DNA of 64,000 nt from Lindgomyces ingoldianus (Eukaryota; Ascomycota; Dothideomycetes; Pleosporales; Lindgomycetaceae): contig NW_022985200.1 in the NCBI RefSeq assembly GCF_010093535.1, positions 627,604 to 691,603 on the forward strand, written 5' to 3'. Each line of letters begins with the position of its first letter. Position 1 is the stretch's first letter. The notes beneath the pieces are model-generated. The model had not been told where the DNA came from and made no database searches. It worked only from the letters and a program-made list of their open reading frames with translations. The position numbers and the translations under genes were made by a program. Below are positions 46,295-57,729 of this stretch, in pieces.

Positions 46295-46784
46295 GGCGTT
46301 AAATTCTACTTACAAAGTAATTAAAGATAAAGAATAAGAAGGAAGAAGGTTCTTAAAATCCGACTCTAGCACTCGCAATATCGCTCCTCACATAACGGGA
46401 ACAGGATTACTCTTCTGGGCAATCCGGAGTCGTGTGGTGTGCCGGTCCGAAAAAGGAAATTAGAGCCTACGTGGTCTGCATCCGACGCTGTCAGCAATTC
46501 CCACCCCGATGCGAGCAACTGCCAAAGTGCATATTTTTCCACATTTTCTCCAGACTCTGTTCTCAACACTCTATAGCGCTGGTCTCGCTATTAGTAATAC
46601 CCTACTCATGTCGATATCGGAATCACGACTTTTCTCAACTTTCACAGCCCACAGCGCGCTTCTGCCGGCACTAGTCACTTGTATATTCACGAACCACCAT
46701 ACGCACATTCTCAGATTTACTTCCGAAGAGTACTTTCAGACATCGTGTTAGCTTTCGTTTGAGCGATCGCGGCTCTCTATCAAT
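46295..46784. promoter_or_regulatory. Divergent promoter, transketolase / arabinitol dehydrogenase
   Basis: 490 bp between the two start codons. CGG/CCG triplets, the half-sites of Zn2Cys6 proteins, cluster at 46424-46449 (CCGGAG, then GCCGGTCCG). This is the best candidate for co-regulation by the adjacent factor. No binding was or could be tested here. Confidence 0.45.
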
Positions 46785-48194
46785 ATGTCACCATCGGTTG
46801 TCATCAACCCTTCCTGCCTTTTCTCCACTCAGGCTAAGACTATCTCTCAGACTTCGAATGGCGCTTTGCAACCCCCCAAAAAGACCATTGTAGCGCCTCT
46901 CCCGAATCCATCACTCCAAGTCACTGCAGACCACCAATTGAAGCAAGTTGAGGCACCGGTGTACCCCCCGGGTCCGGGAGAGGTACTTCTACATATCAAG
47001 GCAACTGGTGTTTGCGGGTATACTATGAAAGAGCATTACACTGACTGGGAGCTGAAAGTAGTGTAGATCTGACATCCACTTCTGGAAAACCGGACGGATA
47101 GGTTCTCTTGTGGTTGAGGGCGACTGCATACTTGGTCACGAGGCGTCTGGCGTGGTTCTTAAATGCGGAGAGGGAGTCGCAACCTTAATGCCAGGTGTTC
47201 TAAACCCAATAGGAATATATAGGAGCGGCGACTAATATTGAGTTATAGGTGACCGTGTAGCAGTTGAGCCTGGTGTACCTTGTGGACAATGCTTTCTATG
47301 CATGGATGGACGATACAACCTCTGCGAAGACGTGCAATTCGCAGGCGTATACCCATATCATGGAACGATTCAAAGATTCAAAATTCACCCCGCAAAGTGG
47401 TGTCACAAGTCAGCCTTTCTTTTCTCCTATGTTGTCCCTTAATTTAATCAATCTGCAGACTCCCAGACAACGTTACATTCTCTGAAGGTGCCCTCCTTGA
47501 GCCTCTCAGCGTTGTCATGCACGGCATCAAATCCGCCGGTCTCTCCCTCGGTCGCGGGGCAGTGATATGCGGTGCTGGACCTATCGGACTAATCGCGCTT
47601 GCCGCGGCACGGGCATCCGGTGCTCACCCCCTCGTTATCACTGATCTTGAACCACGTAGACTCGACTTTGCGCAGAAGTTTGTGCCTTCGTGTATGACAT
47701 ACCAAGTCGATTTGTCACTTGACGCCAAGGGGAATGCGAAGAATATAAGAAAGTTGTTTGGCATGGAGGAGTACTTTCTGCCAGATACTATATTAGAGTG
47801 TACAGGGGTTGAGAGTAGCGTTGTTACCGCCGCATATACCGTGAGGAGGGGTGGAATAGTCATGGCTATTGGAGTTGGAAGGCCCATAATGAATAATCTT
47901 CCTTTTATGCATCTATCTTTAGCAGAGGTAAGCAACTCCCTCTTGCTTGACTTCTTAAGACTGAAATCTACTAATGCACGAGTGAACTAGATCAGCCTGA
48001 AATTCATCAACCGATACCGTGACACCTGGCCTGGTGGCTTGCAGTGTTTGGGAGGCAAGATACTGGATTTGAAACCTTTGGTGACACATATCTATCCGTT
48101 GGAGAAGGCGTTGGATGCTCTGCATACTTGCTCGCACTTGAGCAATGGGAGTATTAAGGTGCAGATTGTTGATGATGTTGACGTGGTGTTTTGA
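46785..48194 (+). CDS. lad1: L-arabinitol 4-dehydrogenase (medium-chain, zinc)
   Basis: NAD-dependent oxidation of L-arabinitol to L-xylulose; related enzymes also take xylitol to D-xylulose. Inferred exons are 46785-47017, 47067-47194, 47249-47408, 47459-47927 and 47991-48194, 397 residues with every phase matching. Catalytic zinc ligands: Cys77 (GVCGSDIHFW) and His102-Glu103 (GHEASG). Structural zinc: Cys132, Cys135, Cys138 and Cys146 (GVPCGQCFLCMDGRYNLC). NAD fold: GAGPIG at 212-217. 'TVRRGGIVMAIGVG' and 'FINRYRDTWPGG' are strongly arabinitol-dehydrogenase-like. About 25 extra residues at the N terminus before the catalytic domain are longer than usual. Substrate preference between arabinitol and xylitol or sorbitol is inferred from resemblance. 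Confidence 0.92.
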
Positions 48195-49063
48195 TGGTTG
48201 ATGCATTTCTTAAGCGGGGGTTCGAGTGAAGAGAGTTAAACTGTGGAGAAGAAAGGGCAATTGAATCTTAAAATGAGGCCCAAGAGCTGCAGTTACATCA
48301 TACTGAAGAAGACGTGCGTTCTAAAAATTGGGCTACCGCTGCCATTCCAAGGTTCTCAAGATACGCCCTTGCCCCGCCAGAAATACAGTCAATCCCGCGG
48401 ATTTTAAGCTGACATAGCCCTGACCAGAGTTCTATGGAGGTGAGGAAGTTTGAATGGGATAAAATAGTCGGTAACCGGCACTTTCAAATTTCAGTCATGA
48501 ATGTGCAATTCCATCTCGCGACTCTCCATTTGCGGAAATTGAAGTCTCCGAGTGTGCAGCAACGTCAACACCACAACCACCACTACAGGGCTTCTGCGAG
48601 TCAACGCTAGTACTTCCCGGTTCCTAAAATATCGAACTTTACATGTCTCCATTTTGATTTGCCGATAATTCCCCGGACGGCAATTGAGATCGCAGAATTG
48701 GACATCCCCAATTGGACGCCACATTTCCGCATCGGCCTAGTTTTTGCATGATCGTGCATGCAATAGGCCCGAACCCAAAAGTTCGGGATCTGGGGAAAAT
48801 CCTTGCATGTGCGTTTCGAGGCCGCATCTGCTTGCGTGCCTATTGCCTATCGGAGACTTTGCGTCAGGTTTTCTAGACTGACGATTCCATATAGGGGCCC
48901 GTGATTCGACTTCAGTTATAAGTCGTGCAGCTCCCCGGGTTGAAGAAGAATACAGGAGCGGTACTGGACTACGGGTTAAGATTGAAGTCGAGAACCCTTT
49001 TTCTATCACTCCCATCCTCTTATTTGGGTTGAGATACAACTCCCCCTCGAGCTATCACTCAAC
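48195..49063. other. Intergenic region
   Basis: This is the 3' flank of arabinitol dehydrogenase and the promoter region of the transporter relic. No coherent ORF, repeat or RNA gene was recognised. Confidence 0.45.
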
Positions 49064-49430
49064 ATGTCTACCGCCCTCGACACCAAGCCATCGGCGGTTG
49101 AAATAAACGAGCAATTCCCCAGCAAACCCGGCGCGACTGAAACCTCTCAACTGGAACATCTTTCTAACGCGGAAGACTACGGACTCGACAAACTTGCGTC
49201 GTTCCGTAAATACCCCCTGGACATGCGCTTGGAGCATTTACGCCGTCTGGGTTGTCCTGCTTGTCAGTTTTGAGAACCAGGCTTCGGGAAATGTGATTGG
49301 AATTCCCGAGTTTAGGAATGACTTTGGGAGAAGCTTTGAGGTCAATGGGACGGTGAGTTATGTGTTGGATGCGAAGTGGTAAAGCGCTTTTCAGGGCGCT
49401 CTAGTAGCTTCGTGAGTTTGCCTTCAATTT
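49064..49430 (+). pseudogene. Truncated MFS sugar transporter relic
   Basis: The start MSTALDTKPSAVEINEQF and a typical N-terminal cytosolic leader are intact. A frame change near 49190-49210 is then needed to read the first membrane helix 'SIYAVWVVLLVSFENQA' and 'SGNVIGIPEFRNDFGR', which match the maltose/sugar permease type. 'SYVLDAKW' is followed by TAA where homologues have Gln ('KWQSAF'), which fits a CAA-to-TAA change. The remaining about 11 helices are not found downstream. It is a dead fragment of a sugar:proton symporter beside the pentose enzymes. Confidence 0.75.
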
Positions 49431-50560
49431 CGAAGTATGACTGTGGGAATTTGTTTGGAAAGGGCTGCGCCGATGAGAAGAATAGGGATGGTAATGAAGG
49501 TGGGGATTTCGGCTGTGACGCGAGTAATTCCTACTATAGCGTTAGGGGAAGTAGCTACCCTGGGATCGCTCATTCGGCTCTGAGATCGAAGGGAGGGTTT
49601 CGAAAAAGAGCTTGAGATCAGGTTCCCGCAGCTTTATCGTCTCCACACGGCGACAAAGCCGGGAGTAAGGAAATATCTTCGCCAGGAATCCCCATGCGGG
49701 AAACCAGGACCAGTTTGAAAAACAATCCTGACGATAAGTGGAATTTACCTGGTATGGAAATCTAGTAAATGGGTTTCTATATTTGTATATTACTTTAGGA
49801 GTCTTCTTCATCCTCCCGATAGCTGTTCCAGCAAACTGGGTATAGCTTGGCATCATATCCTAAGTTGTTTCGTCATTATCCTCGAGTCAACAGACACGAA
49901 GAGTTCCGATTCATTATCGGGCAACGAATTAGTGCCGGGAATGTCCAGTAAATCACCGTTCCTCCCATCCGGGTCCTTTTCTTACACTATTTGATTTGTG
50001 CTGGACCTTCCATGGAATACATCGCCATTCCAATGCAGCAACTCCAAGCATATCTCTCCAGAATCTTATCTTTCTTTACGGCAGGAAGTCGTTTGCCTAG
50101 ACTATTAATTGTCGGGCCAGTGGAGTCCAGGGCTCGGCAGGTTCGAATCATGAAAGGCGACTCGAAAGATGTGTGGTCCGGGCCAAGACCCTGAATCCCC
50201 ACAATGCGGGGATCGTTTCGCCATGTGACAGATATTATTGTGAGCAATCGCTGCTGAATTAGGGAACAGAAATGAATTCTTCTAAAACGTTTGACTTATT
50301 ATCGATTTTCCTCAATTGCTGGTGAATATGGCAACCATCGTACGGATACATCTTCCTCCATCCCGTTTCCTTATAAACGACGTGCCTTTGCTTATAATTA
50401 TTATAGACTAGTACTCTGGGCAATCATACGTATGAGAAGTCTAATGGCTTTTACAAGGACGATGTCTCTGCCCAGGAGTCACTCGTAGGAGGGTTTGAGT
50501 GGAAAGGTTGCAATTCCGAATGTAGACACATGCTCATCATATGATACTAAGAACTCTTAG
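49431..50560. other. Intergenic region
   Basis: It may hold unreadable remains of the transporter and the missing 5' exon of the next gene. ORFs such as 49987-50247 (minus) have no recognisable family. Confidence 0.35.
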
Positions 50561-52567
50561 ATGTTCTGATCCTCGATAATGTCGGTCGGGGTACTGTTAA
50601 ATGGTGGTACCAACGAAGGACCTTGGCTCAATATGCATGTATTGCGGGTCTCGGGCTTTACACTTTCTATAACGCCAAGTCTCCCAAAGTTCGTGCTGCT
50701 GCACTTGGACTCTTGTTCCCTGGAGCCGGCCTGGTTGGGGTATTCACCATTCCTTCGCTTCTGGCATTTGTTGTCTCTACTGCGGCTATCCCAGTTTGCT
50801 TATTTGCCTGGTTCGGCGCTGGTGGCATCTTGTTCCCCATCCTTCTTTGGTCCTCAACTGCAGGTCTTGCTGCGTCACTTGCTCGCAGCTCTCTTCTGGA
50901 GATTGCAGCTCCACTTTGGACGGCTGTATGCGCTATCGGAATCGCATACATCGCACAGCAAACGCTTGCCGCGAACCGCCAGGCTAGCAAGAAACGAGAA
51001 CTTCGAAACCAATACCTCATCGGCTCTGTCCAAGAAAGCCAAGCTGGTGCGAAAGTGTCTAAGCCTGGTTCTCGAGAACTCGACCTTCGCATGCTCCGTT
51101 TCGTGCAATGGGAACTCGAGGTCGGACTGGCGGGTATGGACGACTTCTCGCATCATGACATTATCGATCAGTTCCAAACATCAGCTATCCGGTATCAGTT
51201 GTACGGCACCCAAAATGATCTCGGTATGTACCAATACATTTACGCGCCAAATTTCCACGGCTATCTTAGTAAAGCCCAACGGAACTGCATCGAGAAATCC
51301 CTTACTGAACGTGTCGTTGGATTCTGGAAATGGGAGAGCATGTGGGGAAAGTTCAATGCTCATGACTGGGATCCGATAGTCAAGGACGACATCATGGTCT
51401 CCGGGTACGTTCTCCAGGCCGTCGGTATCTACCAATCAAACACGGGAGATGAGCGATACACGGAGCCAGGCTCGCTAGAGTTTCACGTAAGCAAGAATGC
51501 AAAGTTCAAGTATGATTTTGGGAAGATTGCGAAAGCGTTAGAGAGAAACTTCAACGAGGCGGCATATTGCTTGTTTCCGTGTGAGCCGAATTGGATTTAT
51601 ACTATGTGCAAGTAAGTCGAGGCACAAAATAAGATTGAGATTACAACTACTCATAATCTGTAGCCTCGTTGGCATTAGTGGTATGCTTCTTGCAGACCGC
51701 CTTCTCGGGATGCCATATGCGAGGGAAGTCAAGGAGCGATTCCAGAAAGCGCTTGAGGAAGAATTCACGACTCAAGACGGAACAATTCTTCCCATCCGCA
51801 GTGAGCTGACCGGTTTTACAGTAAGTCCCCCTACCCTTGCACCCTACACAAACTCACAATGTTCACAATTTCCGCAGATCCCCGGCCTCGCCGGCGCCCT
51901 AGCAGACGGGGTAAACTCCATCCTCTGCGCTGCCTACCTCCCTCACATTGCGCACCGTAACTGGGCCTTTACCAAAAACGAATCCATCAAATGGACACCC
52001 CATAACACCATCTCCCTTCAAAACCTGGTCGGCGCGGACAAAATCGACGCTGGTAACTACAAAGCCGGCGAAGGTGCCATCCGCGCCACTTTCGCCGCCG
52101 CGGCAACTGAATTCGGCGATGAGCGTATCAGCAAGGAGCTGCTAAGACAGCTAGATGAAGAATACCACCCCGTTATTGAGATGAAGTCCGGCGCGCTGAA
52201 GAACCAGGGACTTTCGACGTTGAGCCAAGGCGCTGCAACGCGGGCACGGATTGGTGGGTATCAGGACTGGGTTAACATGATTACCAAGGGTCCGGAGGAG
52301 AGCGTGAAGAGAGGTCCGATTTTAGATGAGGTGCCGTACCCGGAAGTGCTGGTTGGGAAGTGTTATTCGCATGACGGGGAGGGGTTGGAGATTGTTCTGT
52401 ATCCTGGGAGGAAGACTGCACAATTTGAGCTCGGGTTTAGGAATTTGAAGCCGGGGGTGGAGTATAGCTTGGGTGGAGAGAGGAAGGTTGCGGGGGATGA
52501 TGGGAGGGCGACTTGGAAGGTTGAGGTTGATGGACGGACGGCGTTGGATCTGGTGTTGATGAAGTGA
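50561..52567 (+). CDS. Linalool dehydratase/isomerase-like protein, 5' exon unresolved
   Basis: Coding sequence continues in one frame from an acceptor (CTCTTAG) at 50560. Exons are 50561-51611, 51664-51820 and 51878-52567, about 632 residues, but no ATG opens the first piece, so a 5' exon is missing from my model. The first about 120 residues contain four hydrophobic helices (LGLYTFYNAK...CAIGIAYIAQQ), suggesting a membrane-anchored protein. The rest resembles fungal proteins with the linalool dehydratase/isomerase domain (PF18566). 'FPCEPNWIYTMCN' has two cysteines nine residues apart, the spacing I recall for the catalytic pair Cys171/Cys180 of the bacterial enzyme. The reaction in fungi is not established; a terpenoid or alcohol substrate is inferred. 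An MFS exporter lies 476 bp downstream on the same strand. Confidence 0.75.
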
Positions 52568-53043
52568 GGAATGGGGTATAGTGACTCCCCTAGCTTTTAG
52601 AGAATGTCAAACAAGGATGTGTTACAAGTTATTGAGGTGGGAACCTTAGGTGGGAGCAATGATCCCCGCTCATGGTCGACGTTATTCCGAGTCTTACCCT
52701 ACGCTGCGGTATCCATTGTTTAGGATTTTCTTTGCGCAAGCCAGTTGATGGAAGTTTACATCAAAGTAAAGTGCCGTGTCTTTCAAGAGCTCAAACGCCG
52801 TGTTTCTTGATCTTTCCATTCTCAATGATTGGCTACTTCCCAAGTACGCTAACCGAGCTAGCTTCAAAAGCCGTTGAAATGTCGTTCAAAGGGCGCGTCG
52901 GCTTTATTATTGAAGATTCCCGAATCCCCTAAGGAAAAACCCGCCATTGACTTCCCCAAGTCTGCGCGGCCTCTTGTAGGCGTAACGAAATCTAATTCAC
53001 TAAGTAACCTTCCCTCTCCCTGAAGTCGTCGACAAATCACATC

Positions 53044-54821
53044 ATGAGTGCCACGGAGACTTTGGAGCTGCAGCCAAACCCAGCACTTCACATCTACAGC
53101 GCATCACACGGAAGAGACTCCCACGATCGTTCTCGCGAAATATTTACGCATGGCGGAGCTCCAAACAGAATCGATGTTGATGAACCCCCCATACCCTCGG
53201 CGTCGGACCGGAGAGCAGCATCTACATTACGAACCTCACTCATCATCCTCCAACCCTCCCTTATTAACCTCCTTTCCAGCTTCACAAATGGGTTAATCAC
53301 CGTCGGCCTCCCAGTTATCGCGCGCTCCATTGCCCTACCCCGAACCCTCTACCTTTGGCCATCATCTGTCTATGGACTGACCTCCGGAGCCATGTTGCTA
53401 CTCGCGGGCTCTGTGGCTGATATTGTCGGCGCCCGTCTTGTCGACATAATTGGGATTTTCTTCCTCAGCTGTTTTACACTTGCATGCGGTCTATCAAATA
53501 CGGGGGAGCAATTGGTCGTGTTCCGCGCTTTCCAAGGTATTGCAAACGCTTTGCACCTCCCCGCCTCAGTCGCACTAGTAGCGGCGGCTGTACCCCCCGG
53601 AAGGGCTAGAAATGTCGGTTTTGCGTGCTTGGGGTTGAGTTCCCCGCTGGGGTTTTCAGTCGGGCTTGTGGTGAGCGGAATCATGATTGAGAAGACTGGA
53701 TGGCGATCTGGGTTTTATTTATCAGGCGGTGCAACGTTGATAGCCGCCGTAGCCGCCATATGGACGTTACCTAAAGGAAGACAAGAGTGTCCTACTCCTG
53801 GTCTCTCGGCCTTTCTTGGGAAGCTGTACCTTGAGATCGATTGGATTGGTGGGATTATCGCGAGCGGCGGACTTGCGATACTCGCCTACGTGCTTGCGTA
53901 AGTACCATCATCAAAGCGAAGGGAATATTCTGACCTCCAATTGGCAGGACCCTGAGTGGAGACTTGGCTGTCATTCATTCTACAACAACACCATCTCTCC
54001 TCTCCCTCGGCGTAGTCCTTCTCATAGCATTTCCTCTTTGGATGTACTACCGCGAGAGCGCAGGGAAACCAGCCCTTGTTCCAAATGCCTTGTGGAAGAA
54101 CATCCCTTTCGCAAGCACTTGCATCATGGTCGCGCTTTCATACGGCGTCATAACGTCCATGGAGCTATTTTCAAGCTTATAGTACGTTTGTTCCAGTTTC
54201 CATTAAGCTAGACAGGCAACCACTAACTCACTCAGTTTCCAAGAAATCCAAAACGCTTCCACGCTGACCACATCCCTCTATCTCCTCCCTAACCTTCTTA
54301 CTGGGGTTCTCATCAACCTCACCGTCGGTATCTTCGTACACCGTCTTCCAGCTCGCTGGCTCGTGGTCATCTCGTCATTTCTCTGCTCTCTATCACCTTT
54401 TATGATGGCACTTGTAAATCCCCACTGGTCGTACTGGTACCTTGAAGTATGGGCGCAGATTTTCGCACCGTTTAGCGTAGACGTGCTATTCACGGTTGGC
54501 TTGATTATTGTGAGTAATAGTTTTCCGGAGAAGACACAGGCACTAGCTGGGGCAGTGTTTAATACTGTTGCGCAGTTTGGGATGAGTTTGGGAGTGGGGC
54601 TGTGTCAGGTTGTGTCTTTGGGCGTGATGGGGAATCATGATGCGGGAAATGGTAGGAAGGGTAGTAGGAATGACGACGCTTTTGATAATCCGGATCACAA
54701 TGCCATGCTCATGGGATATCGAGCTGGCTTTTGGGCGATGTTTGCGTGCATGATTTTGTGTGGGCTGCTCGCCGTCGTGGGACTGAGGAAAGCTGGGAAG
54801 GTTGGGCTGAAGCGAGAATAA
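53044..54821 (+). CDS. MFS drug:H+ antiporter family transporter
   Basis: A plasma-membrane efflux-type major facilitator of the DHA2-like 14-helix class. Inferred exons are 53044-53897, 53948-54181 and 54236-54821, 557 residues. A polar N terminus (1-60) precedes regularly spaced hydrophobic helices. The motif A-like loop after helix 2 reads GSVADIVGARLVD, and 'FRAFQGIANALHLPASVALVAA' is the motif B/C-type segment ('R..QG.g.a...P...al'). A hydrophilic loop near 505-525 (GNGRKGSRNDDAFDNPDHNA) precedes the last helix. The C terminus is basic. It could export a product of the neighbouring linalool dehydratase-like enzyme, but specificity cannot be read. The gene is intact and is the last normal gene before the AT-rich block. 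Confidence 0.9.
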
Positions 54822-57411
54822 GGATGTTGGGTTTGGGCCATTTTATGCAACACCACCAGCGCTGCCAACGGGAAGTAGTATGTATGCGTACTACGTGAAC
54901 GTAGCTGTCACGTGAGCAGTACGAAAGTAGTAACTTTGTAAGACGTTACTTACAGCTAAGGAGGCTATAGTTACATACTGTAGTATATTTCACAATGTCT
55001 ATTCTAATTCAGATTTGGTTAGTATATAAGGCCTATTTAAACATCTAACGCATTCCACAAGCAAGCAGTCTACACAAGTAAACAGTCTACTCTAATAACA
55101 TTTTTTGTTGAATGGACTTCCTCGTACGTTTAGGCGCGGGGTGGGCGGGCCTTGCGTATGATTCCGTAAGTGCACTTTCGTACGGTCCATAGGTATGGGG
55201 GGGGTTACTAGTTGTTCATTCTTGTTCTCTATCTAGGGTCCAGGTGAGAGGGATTATGTAGCAGGATCTCTCCTGGTAAGGCTCCGCACAGGCACTGTAC
55301 AGTCACTACGTGACTAGGTCACGTGATATTAATTGTACAGTTATGCAGGTTAGAGCTATGTGTGTACTGTGTACAGACTCTAGCAACTTTTTATTTTCAA
55401 GTTACTTACTTATTTTAAGTTCTTTTTATATCTTTTTTATACTTTTTATTAACGTACACCACAGGCAAGTTACTTACACACCTAAGTTACTTACTTTTGC
55501 TAAGACTTTACTAAACTACTCTTTTTACACTAATGCATTTCTAATAACACTACTTAAATATGCTAAAAAAATGTTAGATATAGCTTACACTTTAGGCTTT
55601 TAAACAAGATGTAATACTTTTAAAGTAATATAATATAGCTATATATAAAGTTTTTTAAAAAATAATAAATAACTAACATACTAAATAACTTTTATAAGCT
55701 AATTTTATAGCTAACTTATAAAAGCTAAATAATAATAAAAAGTAAGTAATTATTAAGCATATACTTAAGCTATATATGTGAAGCTATGTGAGGCACTGTA
55801 ACGGCGCAGGCAAGACAATGGGTCCGAATGCGGTATGAATCCACTCAGAGGCATATGGGAGTGCGTGGGAACTCAGAGACCTGGGAATACTAATAACACC
55901 TATAGGCCTTGTACATAGGATATTAGAAAACTACTAAGCTAGCTACAAAGGCAAGGTGCAACTAAATACATAAGGGAATAGGGGTAACTATAGGGGACTA
56001 GGTTAAGTTATAGTTAGGGCTAATACAGGGACCCTTTAGATAGGATCTAAGCAACCTAAGATAGAACAATTTATAGAATTATTACACTACTCCTTTTTTT
56101 ATAGGCTAATAGTTCTTATCTGTAGTGTTTAAAAAGTATTTAAAAATGCTTTAAAACTAATTTAGATAAGATATAATAAGTATAACTATTTTAACTAAAA
56201 TTTTTTATTACTAAGAAATAGACTAAAAACCTAATACTAATATAATACCTTTATTATAATGTTTTTATTTAGTAGTAACTAGCAGTGTAGTTGTTATTAA
56301 TATAGTAAATTTATTATTTATAGTAATAAGTGTTTACTTACTTTACTTATATAGTTTAGTTAATTTTATTAGTTTTTTTTTTAGCTATTATCTAAATCTT
56401 TACTTTATAGGTATTATTATACATCTAATATTTTATAGCTTAGTCTGCTAACTAATTATAGCATTAAAAAAAATTACTATGCTGCTTTACCCCTCTTTTA
56501 GAGCCTCTTTAGAGGTGTTTTAAGTTATCTACTTTTAGGCTGCTTATGCCTTTACTTATAGCCTTTAAGTTAAGTTTTCTTATTAGTCTTTTAAATTAAA
56601 AAATATAAATATTACACTTTACGCAATAAGAAATATAACTTTATATAAATATAGTTTAATACTACTAGAGTATAGTTTACTAATGTGCACATAAGTCTTC
56701 TTTTATTATAAGAAAGAATTCTTAGTCTTTTAAAGCTATCTTAAGCTATAAGCAGCAGCCTAAAACATAAAAAGTAAAGAAAATAAAAAAAGGGCTTTTA
56801 AAGCTATTTTAAAGTTTACTTAAAACCTAGCGTAGGTAGTGTAGGTTATAAAGAGTTAGAAAGCTAGGCTTTCTATAGCTAGTATTTAGGTAGCTTTGTT
56901 CTACTAAAATACTAAGCTACTTTAATAAGTTTTAGCTTTAAAGGCTTTAGTGTTTAACCTTTAAGTAAACATTATAGCGCTTTTAGGTAGCTAAAGATAA
57001 AGTAAAGGGGGTTTAAAAAAAGTCTAAAGAAGAGAGAGAAGAGAAAGAAAAAAAAAAAAAAAAGGAAAATTTTTTTTTTTTTAAAAGTGTTTAACAGCTT
57101 ACTATTAAACTTTCTAAGTAACATGTCTATAAAGTTATAATAATATTATATAAAAATATAATCTAACTTTTTACTTTTATACTTTATTATCTGCTAAGTA
57201 ATTTATACCTTTTATACTAGCTTTAAAAGCCTTAATTTACTTTTATAAAGCCTTTAAAAGTCTTAGCTAATTTAAATGCTTATTATAATAAGCTTTTAAT
57301 TTATAAAAAGAACCTAGAAAATTTAAAGCTTTATACTAAACTAAATTAAAGTTGTGTTCTACTTATTTTACTTAGTACTTAAGTGTTTTTTAGTAGAGCT
57401 TACTAGCAAGT
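54822..57411. repeat. AT-rich, RIP-like repeat block with GTACG-rich left part
   Basis: After the transporter, 54870-55340 contains GTACG/CGTAC and CACGTGA words in the same style as the ends of the element at 8036-8952. From about 55380 the DNA is A+T-rich with TA-rich steps and no usable ORF. A patch of normal composition with GC-rich words sits at 55790-56040. A poly-purine/poly-T stretch lies at 57020-57085. Probably overlapping decayed transposons; no family could be read. Confidence 0.6.
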
Positions 57412-57729
57412 TGTCACAGTATCCTCCCCGGATCCTAGACATAACTGTATTAGACGCGTACTAGAGTATTATTAGTGCACGTCTGACACAAACACAACAC
57501 AACACAGACATAAACTTAAGCATAAACTGCCTTAACACTAACTAAACCTAAAACAGGCTTAATTTATACCTAAAGTGCTTAAACTTCTAAGCTAAGTATT
57601 TAATTACTAATTTCTTTTTAAACTTTCCTGTTCTTTACACAACATCTTGTACTTACTATAATACCTTACATAGTAATTAAACTAGACCTCTGTAAAGCTC
57701 TATAACCTTACTTATGCATAATTATAACA
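57412..57729 (+). repeat. 5' LTR of the gypsy element
   Basis: 318 bp, beginning TGTCACAG and ending ATAACA (GTGACA before mutation, by comparison with the 3' copy). It differs from the 3' LTR mainly by C/T and G/A transitions, with only a rare single-base difference elsewhere. Confidence 0.92.

Noticed and set aside
50110..50160. GGTTCGAATC word suggesting a tRNA T-arm
   Set aside because: The flanking bases do not pair into a T-stem and no D-arm or anticodon arm fits upstream.
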